A stretch of 5,709 nucleotides of DNA, taken from NCBI GenBank assembly GCA_947474875.1, contig CANJKY010000294.1, forward strand, positions 1-5,709. The letters are read 5' to 3'. The notes beneath the pieces are model-generated. The model was not told the DNA's origin. It did no database searches and saw only the letters and a list, made by a program, of their open reading frames with translations. The stretch is from Gemmataceae bacterium (GTDB lineage: Bacteria; Planctomycetota; Planctomycetia; Gemmatales; Gemmataceae). Position numbers and translations under genes: made by a program. Positions 1 to 5,268 of this stretch are shown here, piece by piece (positions within the stretch are counted from its first letter, which is position 1; the number at the start of each line of letters is the position of its first letter).

Positions 1-1
1 C

Positions 2-1570
2 CTGGGCGGCGGGCCGAACCGCATCGGCCAGGGGATCGAGTTCGACTACTGCTGCGTGCAGGCGGCGGTCGAGCTGCGGAAGCACGGGTACGAGGTGATC
101 ATGGTGAACTCCAACCCGGAGACCGTGAGCACCGACTACGACACGTCCAACCACCTGTTCTTCGAGCCGCTGACGGTCGAGGACGTGCTGAACATCAACG
201 AGCGGATGAGGCCGGAAGGGGTGATCGTGCAGTTCGGCGGGCAGACCCCGCTCAACCTGGCGAAGCCGCTCGAGCAGGCCGGGGTGCCGATCATTGGCAC
301 CAGCGTGGACGACATTGACAAGGCGGAGAACCGCGAGCGGTTCGCCGAGCTGATCACCACCCTCGGACTGAAGCAGCCGGCGAACGGGAACACCACCGAC
401 CTGCAGGGGGCGCTGAGCATCGCCCGCAGCATCGGCTACCCGGTGCTGGTGCGGCCGAGCTTCGTGCTCGGCGGGCGGGACATGAAGATCGTGTACGGCG
501 AGCCGGAGCTGACCGCGTACATGGCCCGCATCGCCCCGGAGTTGTCCAAGAGCAAGCCGATGCTCATCGACAAGTTCCTGGAGAACGCCGTCGAGGTGGA
601 CGTGGACTGCCTGAGCGACGGCACCCGGACGGTGATCGGCGGGGTGATGCAGCACATCGAGGAGGCGGGCATCCACAGCGGCGACTCGGCGTGCGTCATC
701 CCGCCGTACAGCCTGCCGGCCGGGGTGGTGGACGAGATCAAGCGGCAGGCGGTGCTGCTGGCGGCGGCCCTGAAGGTGAAAGGGCTGATGAACATCCAGT
801 TCGCCGTCACCGGCCTGGGGTTCGACGGCACCGCCCACGAGCCGCCCGAGGTGTACGTGCTGGAGGCCAACCCGCGGGCCAGCCGCACCGTGCCGTTCGT
901 GTCCAAGGCCACCGGGGTGCCGCTCGCCCGCCTCGCCTCGCTGGTCATGGTGGGCAAGACGCTGGACGAGTTGGGCGTGTCCGGCGAGACGGTGCCCGCG
1001 CATTTCTCGGTGAAGGAGAGCGTGTTCCCGTTCAGCAAGTTCCCCGGCATCGACATCATCCTCGGGCCGGAGATGAAGAGCACCGGCGAGGTGATGGGCA
1101 GCGACAAGTCGATGGCCATGGCGTTCGCCAAGGCGCAGATGGCGGCCAACTCCCCGCTGCCGACCAGGGGCACCATCTTCGTGTCCGTCGCCGGGGCGGA
1201 CGCCAAGCGGGTGATCGCGCCCATCGCCCGGCGGTTCGCCGACATGGGGTTCAAGCTGATCGCCACCCCCGGCACGGCCGCCGCGCTGAAGGCCGAGACC
1301 GTGCCGGTGGAGGTGATTGCCAAGATTCAGGAGGGGGCGCGGCCGAACATCCTGGACAAGATGAAGAACGGGGAGATCGCCATGATCCTGAACACCCCGT
1401 CCGGCCGCGGGAGTAGCAGCGACGAGGCGAAGATCCGTTCGGCGGCGGTGTCGCACCGCATCACCTGCCTGACCACCCTGTCGGCAGCGCACGCGGCGGC
1501 CGAGGCGGTCCAGGCGCTCATCCAGCAGGAACTGACGGTGACCGCGCTACAAGACTGGTTCCCGAAATGA
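2..1570 (+). CDS. carB: Carbamoyl-phosphate synthase large subunit, C-terminal half (5' truncated by window)
   Basis: CarB makes carbamoyl phosphate from ammonia (delivered by the CarA glutaminase), bicarbonate and two ATP, feeding pyrimidine and arginine synthesis in the cytoplasm. The frame is open from base 2 and gives 522 residues, roughly the second half of a protein of about 1,070. The fragment opens at the GGGPNRIGQGIEFDY motif that begins the second ATP-grasp unit (carbamoyl-phosphate domain, about residues 1-388). Other landmarks are NPETVSTDYDTS, RPSFVLGGR (about 151-159), HSGDSAC and EANPRASRTVPF (about 288-299). A methylglyoxal-synthase-like allosteric domain (about 390-522) follows, with GTIFVSV, TPGTA and NTPSGR. 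Compared with recalled E. coli CarB, about ten extra residues lie just before VYVLEANPR (about 270-282). No pyrimidine or arginine gene follows; the stop is six bases before a long hairpin. The start codon lies outside the window; the GTG at base 56 is internal. Identity is very secure. Confidence 0.98.
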   Translation: MGGGPNRIGQGIEFDYCCVQAAVELRKHGYEVIMVNSNPETVSTDYDTSNHLFFEPLTVEDVLNINERMRPEGVIVQFGGQTPLNLAKPLEQAGVPIIGTSVDDIDKAENRERFAELITTLGLKQPANGNTTDLQGALSIARSIGYPVLVRPSFVLGGRDMKIVYGEPELTAYMARIAPELSKSKPMLIDKFLENAVEVDVDCLSDGTRTVIGGVMQHIEEAGIHSGDSACVIPPYSLPAGVVDEIKRQAVLLAAALKVKGLMNIQFAVTGLGFDGTAHEPPEVYVLEANPRASRTVPFVSKATGVPLARLASLVMVGKTLDELGVSGETVPAHFSVKESVFPFSKFPGIDIILGPEMKSTGEVMGSDKSMAMAFAKAQMAANSPLPTRGTIFVSVAGADAKRVIAPIARRFADMGFKLIATPGTAAALKAETVPVEVIAKIQEGARPNILDKMKNGEIAMILNTPSGRGSSSDEAKIRSAAVSHRITCLTTLSAAHAAAEAVQALIQQELTVTALQDWFPK

Positions 1571-1575
1571 CCACG

Positions 1576-1640
1576 GGAACCGGGAACGCAGTGCCCGGGG
1601 TGGACATACTAACCCACCCGGGCACTGCGTTCCCGGTTCC
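1576..1640. terminator. Long palindrome (copy A) between convergent genes, likely bidirectional terminator / dispersed repeat
   Basis: The left arm (1576-1603) and right arm (1614-1640) are complementary over 27 base pairs with a single bulged G in the left arm, around a 10-base loop (1604-1613). The outer stem begins GGAACCGGGAACGCAG. It starts six bases after the carB stop and ends two bases from the stop of the opposing gene at 1643, so it could end transcription from both sides. The plus-strand flank (TTATTTCTTC) is only loosely T-rich and the minus-strand flank has no T-tract, so classical intrinsic termination is not assured. The core recurs in a second hairpin at 2125-2175. The palindrome is directly visible; the function is inferred. 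Confidence 0.75.
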
Positions 1641-1642
1641 AG

Positions 1643-2029
1643 TTATTTCTTCACCGCCGTCGTTTCCTTCTTCTCCGCCCCGCTCGTGAGCACGATCTTC
1701 TTCCCGTCCGTCTTCACCGAGAATGCGGTATCGCTCTTGTCCCAAGTCATCTGGCCCTGAGCGAGCGGGGCGTTCGGCACCCCGGCCTCTGCAATGACAA
1801 TGTTCCGGGTGCCGCCCAATAGCTGATACTCGCGGTACGTCTCGCCTGGTTGCAACTTGATCGCCTTCCCGCGGATCGGCCGGTTGAGCGGCCCGCCCGT
1901 CTCCTGGATGACGAGTACCTGTTTGGTGTCGTTGGTGATCGTCACCCACCCGCCCTGAGCAGCGGACGCCGGGCCGAACAGCCCGACGGTCACGACGAAG
2001 GTCGGCAGGAGGTGTCGGAAAAGGATCAT
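1643..2029 (-). CDS. Small exported protein of unknown function
   Basis: This encodes 128 residues from the ATG at 2029. The frame continues upstream to a GTG at 2065, but the ATG places a good Sec signal peptide at the very N-terminus: MILFRHLLPTF, a hydrophobic VVTVGLFG core, then an ASAA-type cleavage site near residues 21-24. No strong Shine-Dalgarno sequence precedes either start. The mature part, about 100 residues, alternates hydrophobic and polar residues as in a beta-rich fold (WVTITNDTKQVLVIQE, then LQPGETYREYQLLGG and NIVIAEAG). A lysine-rich tail follows (KKETTAVKK). There are no cysteines in the mature chain, no lipobox and no catalytic motif I recognise. It is probably periplasmic or secreted. 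It is convergent with carB and flanked by two related hairpins. The family is unknown to me; a structural or ligand-binding role would be guesswork. That the gene is real is supported by the signal peptide and strong codon bias. Confidence 0.82.
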   Translation of the reverse strand: MILFRHLLPTFVVTVGLFGPASAAQGGWVTITNDTKQVLVIQETGGPLNRPIRGKAIKLQPGETYREYQLLGGTRNIVIAEAGVPNAPLAQGQMTWDKSDTAFSVKTDGKKIVLTSGAEKKETTAVKK

Positions 2030-2124
2030 GGGGCACCGAGTGTCCGGACCCGACGCGGCGGGCACCGCATCACAATGTGTACGCTCGGCTAAGGGGGAAC
2101 TTGCGCGGCCATCCGGCCGAAAAG

Positions 2125-2175
2125 GTACCGGGAACGCAGGACCCAGTGTGATAAAGGGTCCTGCGTTCCCGGTAC
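2125..2175. terminator. Perfect 20-bp-stem palindrome (copy B), likely terminator / dispersed repeat
   Basis: Arms 2125-2144 and 2156-2175 are perfectly complementary over 20 base pairs around an 11-base loop (2145-2155). The hairpin lies 37 bases downstream of the stop of the minus-strand Rad52-like gene and about 95 bases upstream of the start of the next minus-strand gene. Read on the minus strand it is followed by CTTTTC, a short T-run consistent with a terminator. The stem contains ACCGGGAACGCAG, the same core as the hairpin at 1576-1640, while the outer and inner stem bases differ in compensating pairs. It may be both a terminator and a member of a dispersed palindromic repeat family. 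Confidence 0.72.
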
Positions 2176-2212
2176 TCGGATCAGATTGCGCAACTCATTC
2201 AAAAATAATGGT

Positions 2213-2953
2213 TTACGCTGCCTGCTTCGCGAGGGTCGGGGCTGTTTTCAGCGACGCCTCGAACGCTTTCACCGTCTCTACCGCGAACGAGATGGCCGGC
2301 CCGTCCCATTTGCCCAGGTCATCCCCGTACCCCGCTTTCACCCCCGCTTGCGTGACGTGCGAAAGAAGGGCGCCGACCCCGCACATCTTCTTTTCCGACA
2401 GTTTGGCGTCGTATTCGCGGAGCCGGCGGTGGAGTTCGTCCCCGTTGTTGGGAAGCCCTGACGGTTTCGCGGCCGGTGCTGGTGCCGGTTGCGACGTTTG
2501 CGGCCTCTTCGGCGGCAGCGCCCACGCCGGCAACTGCGGGGGCTGGGTGAACTGCTTCTTCTGGGGGTCGTAGTCGGTCCACACGGCCGGGAGGCGGTAA
2601 AGGTAGCGGCCGATGCCGAACTTCACCGCCGCCCGCTTGAGCGCGTCGCTGAACGCCGCCTTCAGCCGGTCGCCGCCGTCCGGCTGTTCGCTCGGTGAGC
2701 CGACGTCCGACTTGGTCACCCACTCGCCGCCCAGCTTCAGCTTGAGCCGGCACATGACCGAGCCGTCGGTCAGGATCTCGTACTCGTCCATCCAGTTCTC
2801 GACGCCGAGCACGTCGTCGAGGCGGTCCTGGATGACGCGGCAGTCGATGTACGCCAGGGCGAGGGCGCGGTTGCCCTTCACGCTCTGCGGTTTAAACTTC
2901 ACCTCGCTCACGGCGAACGGGGCGGCCAGGGCGGTGGTGAGGGGGTCGGACAT
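2213..2953 (-). CDS. Rad52/Rad22 (DdrA-like) family single-strand annealing protein
   Basis: This encodes 246 residues. Rad52-family proteins bind single-stranded DNA ends and anneal complementary strands in recombination and break repair; in Deinococcus the relative DdrA protects 3' ends. The Rad52 core spans about residues 14-125, with three recognisable blocks: AYIDCRVIQDRLDDVLGVENW (35-54), GEWVTKSDVG (76-85) and FSDALKRAAVKFGIGRYLY (101-119). A proline/alanine-rich linker (about 138-168, including QPAPAPAAKP) leads to a predicted helical C-terminal region (about 172-240) with MCGVGALL and a lysine- and alanine-rich end. The ATG at 2953 is preceded by GGAGGA at six-base spacing, so the start is firm; the much longer open frame upstream to 4618 is antisense to the lipid kinase gene. 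No phage genes are adjacent, so this looks like a chromosomal gene. It is transcribed divergently from the lipid kinase gene. The annealing activity is inferred from the family. Confidence 0.9.
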   Translation of the reverse strand: MSDPLTTALAAPFAVSEVKFKPQSVKGNRALALAYIDCRVIQDRLDDVLGVENWMDEYEILTDGSVMCRLKLKLGGEWVTKSDVGSPSEQPDGGDRLKAAFSDALKRAAVKFGIGRYLYRLPAVWTDYDPQKKQFTQPPQLPAWALPPKRPQTSQPAPAPAAKPSGLPNNGDELHRRLREYDAKLSEKKMCGVGALLSHVTQAGVKAGYGDDLGKWDGPAISFAVETVKAFEASLKTAPTLAKQAA

Positions 2954-2959
2954 GACGAT

Positions 2960-2965
2960 TCCTCC
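2960..2965 (-). promoter_or_regulatory. Strong Shine-Dalgarno site of the Rad52-like gene
   Basis: The minus strand reads GGAGGA, six bases before the ATG at 2953. This near-consensus site fixes the start and excludes the upstream antisense extension of the frame. Confidence 0.85.
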
Positions 2966-3000
2966 GAGGGTGTGGAATAAGTGTACACCCGTGAATAAAG
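2966..3000. promoter_or_regulatory. Divergent promoter region with 8-bp palindrome GTGTACAC
   Basis: The 54 bases between the two divergent starts (2954-3007) are clearly richer in A+T than the flanking genes and must hold at least the promoter of the Rad52-like gene. A perfect palindrome GTGTACAC lies at 2981-2988. It is flanked by two direct copies of GAATAA (2975-2980 and 2993-2998), spaced 18 bases apart. On the minus strand TACACT (within 2980-2987) could serve as a -10 box with a poor -35. The arrangement could be an operator for a dimeric regulator of both genes. Promoter location is likely from context; the exact boxes and any regulator are conjecture. Confidence 0.4.
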
Positions 3001-3002
3001 GA
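2997..3002 (+). promoter_or_regulatory. Shine-Dalgarno site for the upstream start of the lipid kinase-phosphatase gene
   Basis: AAAGGA lies five bases before the ATG at 3008 and is the main argument for that start. The alternative ATG at 3056 has only GGAG (3042-3045) at ten-base spacing. Confidence 0.5.
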
Positions 3003-3007
3003 ACAAA

Positions 3008-4756
3008 ATGTTGGTAGGTGGAAACGACCCCGTTCCGACCCGGAGCCGCCCGCCCATGCCCGCCCCGCGAATCTGTGTCCTGTTCAACCCGAAGGCCGGG
3101 GCCGCCACCCAGATTGACGACCTCCGCACCGCCCTTCGCCGGCATCCCAACGTGACCGTCCGCGAGATCGGTCCGGATCAGAATCTTGGCGAGATGGCGG
3201 CGGACGCCGCCCGCGAGCGGTTCGACGTATTGGCCGTGGCCGGTGGGGACGGCACCGCCCACGCGGCGGTGAACGGGCTGGTCGCCGCGTCCGCCCGCAC
3301 CACCCTGGCCGTGTTCCCGCTCGGCACCGGCAACGACCTGTGCCGCACGCTGGGCATCCCGCTCGACGTGCCGGCGGCGGTGGAACTGCTCCGCACCGGA
3401 AGGCCGCGGGGGATCGACGTCATCCGCATCGACACGGACCAAACGAAGTTCAGCGTGAATGTCGTCACCGGTGGGATCAGCGGGGAGGTGACGGCCGGGC
3501 TGACGAAAGAGATCAAGGAGGCGTGGGGGCCACTGGCGTACCTGCGGGGGGCGGTCGGCCCGCTCGCAACCGCCCCCGTGTACCGCGTGTCGTTCCGCAT
3601 GGACCACGGCTTGGCAGAGCAGATCGACTTGCACAACCTGGTGGTGGCGAACGGCCGCACCGCCGCCGGCGGGGTGCCCGTCGCGCCACTGGCCAACCCC
3701 GAAGACGGGCTGATGGAGGTAGTGATCATCCGGGCCGGGGACACGCTCGACATGGCAGTGGTGTCGGCGCGGGTGATAGCCGGCGACTACCACGAGGACG
3801 AGTTCGTCGAGCGGCGGAAGTGCCGGCACCTGGCAATCGAGTCCGATCCGCCGCTGCCGCTGAGCATCGACGGCGAGGTGACCGACGGCCGGCGGTTCAC
3901 GTTCGAGGTGGTGCCGAAGGCGGTCCGGGTGTTGACCGGTCCCGAGTACCGGCCGGACCCGACGACCGACGCGATCGAGGAGGACGCGGAGCCGGGCGGT
4001 ACGCTCGGCGGTGCCGGTGCGCAGACGCTCCGCCAGCGGCTGTTTGCGTTCGTGGCGGCGGTGCTGCTGCTCACGATCCGGTGGGCCAGGGTGTACGTCG
4101 TCGGGCTGCTGGTGGCGGGGACGGCGACGATCGGGTTCGGACTGCTGGCCCGGCAGGTGATGGCCGGGTCGTGGCAGGAACTGAACCTGAGTGTTCACAA
4201 CGCCTTGCGGGCCGGGGCGACACCGGGATGGGACCGCGGTGTCGGGGTGCTGACCGGCCTGGGCGGGACGTGGTTCATCGTCACCGTGACGGCCGTGTTG
4301 GTCGGGGTGCTCGCCGCGGGCAAACGGTACCTCGACGCGGCCACCCTGTTGGCGGTACAGGTCGGCTGCCTGCTGTTGCAACTGGTGCTGAAGGCGGTGT
4401 TCGCGTACCCGCGGCCGGACGCGATCCCCGGCATCGATTGGCCGACCAGCTACTCGTTCCCGAGCGGTCACTCCTTGCAGTCGGTCGGGCTGTACGGCTC
4501 GCTGGCAATACTGCTGGTGGCTCACGGCTCGCGGGTGCCGTGGCGGTGGGCGGGGGCGGTCGCGCTGGCTCTGGTGGCGGTGTTCGTCTGCTGGTCGCGG
4601 CTGTACCTGGGCGTCCACTGGCTAACGGACGTGATCGGCGGGGCGCTGGCCGGGGTGGTGTGGGTCAGCGTGTGCCTGGTGGTGCGGGCGAACGTGCGGG
4701 CCCGGGCGAAGCGGCGGGCGGGTGAACCGGTGACGCAACCCGCCTCGGTGCGCTAA
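3008..4756 (+). CDS. Fusion protein: diacylglycerol-kinase-type lipid kinase + PAP2 membrane phosphatase
   Basis: This encodes 582 residues. The N-terminal domain (about 20-310) is a DAGK/YegS-type lipid kinase: FNPKAG (26-31), the nucleotide loop GGDGT (79-83), PLGTGND (104-110), NPEDGLMEVV (230-239) and IDGE (287-290). An acidic, glycine-rich linker (about 313-340) follows. The C-terminal domain (about 345-560) is a PAP2 phosphatase with about six membrane spans. All three catalytic motifs are intact: KAVFAYPRP (462-470), PSGH (485-488) and SR-x5-H-x3-D (530-541). The kinase half should face the cytoplasm. By family, the kinase phosphorylates diacylglycerol or a related lipid, and the phosphatase removes phosphate from phosphatidate, undecaprenyl pyrophosphate or similar lipids; the actual substrates are unknown. 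The start at 3008 has the better ribosome site. ATG 3056 would drop 16 proline/arginine-rich residues and fits the family's usual N-terminus, so it remains possible. The gene stands alone. Confidence 0.93.
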   Translation: MLVGGNDPVPTRSRPPMPAPRICVLFNPKAGAATQIDDLRTALRRHPNVTVREIGPDQNLGEMAADAARERFDVLAVAGGDGTAHAAVNGLVAASARTTLAVFPLGTGNDLCRTLGIPLDVPAAVELLRTGRPRGIDVIRIDTDQTKFSVNVVTGGISGEVTAGLTKEIKEAWGPLAYLRGAVGPLATAPVYRVSFRMDHGLAEQIDLHNLVVANGRTAAGGVPVAPLANPEDGLMEVVIIRAGDTLDMAVVSARVIAGDYHEDEFVERRKCRHLAIESDPPLPLSIDGEVTDGRRFTFEVVPKAVRVLTGPEYRPDPTTDAIEEDAEPGGTLGGAGAQTLRQRLFAFVAAVLLLTIRWARVYVVGLLVAGTATIGFGLLARQVMAGSWQELNLSVHNALRAGATPGWDRGVGVLTGLGGTWFIVTVTAVLVGVLAAGKRYLDAATLLAVQVGCLLLQLVLKAVFAYPRPDAIPGIDWPTSYSFPSGHSLQSVGLYGSLAILLVAHGSRVPWRWAGAVALALVAVFVCWSRLYLGVHWLTDVIGGALAGVVWVSVCLVVRANVRARAKRRAGEPVTQPASVR

Positions 4757-4792
4757 ATAGCTCCCGCCAAATGGACAAGTGATGGCGACTCG

Positions 4793-4832
4793 CTGCTGTG
4801 GGTACTGCAGCAGTAGACTATCCGGCGTAGTC
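4793..4832. other. Two small adjacent stem-loops downstream of the lipid kinase-phosphatase gene
   Basis: In the 104-base gap (4757-4860), CTGCTG (4793-4798) pairs with CAGCAG (4808-4813) around nine bases. GACTA (4816-4820) then pairs with TAGTC (4828-4832) around seven bases. Neither has a following T-run and both stems are short, so they may be chance. They could weakly end the upstream transcript or shape the leader of the next gene. Nothing else is visible in this gap. Confidence 0.25.
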
Positions 4833-4860
4833 CCCGACCCTCATGGCTGTAGGCCCACCG

Positions 4861-5211
4861 ATGGAATCGTTTTGGTGCGTTCTGCCCCACACGATCAAGG
4901 AGGTCGGGTATCGGCTGGCCGAGGAGTTCCGACTCCCCGATGCGAAGTGCGATTACGAGAACGTGTACGAATGGTTCCAGGCCACGGCCCCGGACGGCTT
5001 GTGGCTGAACGTTTCGCGGAAGCACCGGGACGGGGAGCCGGATTTCGCCGAACCGCTCCGCATCATGGCGTCCGGCTACCGAAGCGTTGCCGCCCTGGGG
5101 TGCCGATTGGCGGCCTGCCTGCGGACCACCGTCTATTACGGCGAGGTGGAGTACCTGGGTGGCGACGACTTCCGCTACAACGAGACGACCCGCTTCGAAC
5201 CGCGCACATAA
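4861..5211 (+). CDS. Small hypothetical protein (about 116 residues)
   Basis: This encodes 116 residues from ATG 4861, or 122 from an in-frame ATG at 4843. I prefer 4861 because the first six codons of the longer version have poor third-position bias; neither start has a clear Shine-Dalgarno sequence. The protein is soluble-looking, with no signal peptide and no long hydrophobic span. It is rich in aromatic and charged residues: ESFWCVLPHT at the N-terminus, YENVYEWFQ and DGLWLNVSRKH in the middle, then VYYGEVEYLGG and NETTRFEPR near the end. A central segment (about 69-87: SGYRSVAALGCRLAACL) is probably an amphipathic helix. There are four cysteines without metal-site spacing. The pattern suggests a compact alpha/beta single-domain protein. 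I do not recognise the family. It follows the lipid kinase-phosphatase gene on the same strand but at about 100 bases, so cotranscription is uncertain. Confidence 0.72.
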   Translation: MESFWCVLPHTIKEVGYRLAEEFRLPDAKCDYENVYEWFQATAPDGLWLNVSRKHRDGEPDFAEPLRIMASGYRSVAALGCRLAACLRTTVYYGEVEYLGGDDFRYNETTRFEPRT

Positions 5212-5243
5212 GCCGGGCGACCGGGCGACACTTCTGCATTTGA

Positions 5244-5268
5244 TGGGAGGTATTTAGATCACCTCCCA
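5244..5268. terminator. Short hairpin at convergent gene junction, overlapping the ABC ATPase stop codon
   Basis: TGGGAGGT (5244-5251) and ACCTCCCA (5261-5268) form an eight-base-pair stem around a nine-base loop. The right arm overlaps the last codons and stop of the minus-strand ABC ATPase gene (stop 5259-5261), and the left arm is 32 bases past the stop of the plus-strand gene ending at 5211. Position suggests a shared terminator. No T-tract follows on either strand, so function is uncertain. A tandem pair of CCGGGCGA (5213-5228) sits just upstream. Confidence 0.45.

Noticed and set aside
436..1323. 295-residue minus-strand open frame opposite carB
   Set aside because: It lies entirely within the carB coding region, has a Ser/Thr/Pro-rich composition typical of an antisense shadow, and shows no motif.
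2105..2120. CGGCC/GGCCG small dyad beside the second long palindrome
   Set aside because: GGCC is self-complementary and common in this base composition; the possible stem is too short to support a separate feature.
1571..2212. Insertion sequence or CRISPR interpretation of the two repeated hairpins
   Set aside because: There is no transposase and no regular spacer-repeat array. The two copies are about 550 bases apart and share only the stem core.
2954..4618. Very long minus-strand open frame continuous with the Rad52-like gene, which would extend it to about 800 residues
   Set aside because: The upstream part is fully antisense to the lipid kinase-phosphatase gene, whose motifs are unmistakable. 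It translates to a low-complexity Arg/Pro/Gln/His-rich sequence typical of GC-rich shadow frames, and the Rad52-like gene has its own ATG with a strong Shine-Dalgarno site at 2960-2965.
3340..4725. 461-residue plus-strand open frame overlapping the lipid kinase-phosphatase gene in another frame
   Set aside because: It consists almost entirely of Gly, Arg, Ala and Pro, the signature of an out-of-frame reading of GC-biased codons. No domain is visible.
5213..5228. Tandem 8-base repeat CCGGGCGA x2
   Set aside because: Two short copies in GC-rich DNA just after a stop codon are within chance expectation. No further copies or array are present.
4779..5243. 154-residue plus-strand frame overlapping the small hypothetical gene
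   Set aside because: It is Arg/Gly/Pro-rich with poor third-position bias, while the overlapping frame 4861-5211 gives a balanced, protein-like sequence with the expected GC bias.
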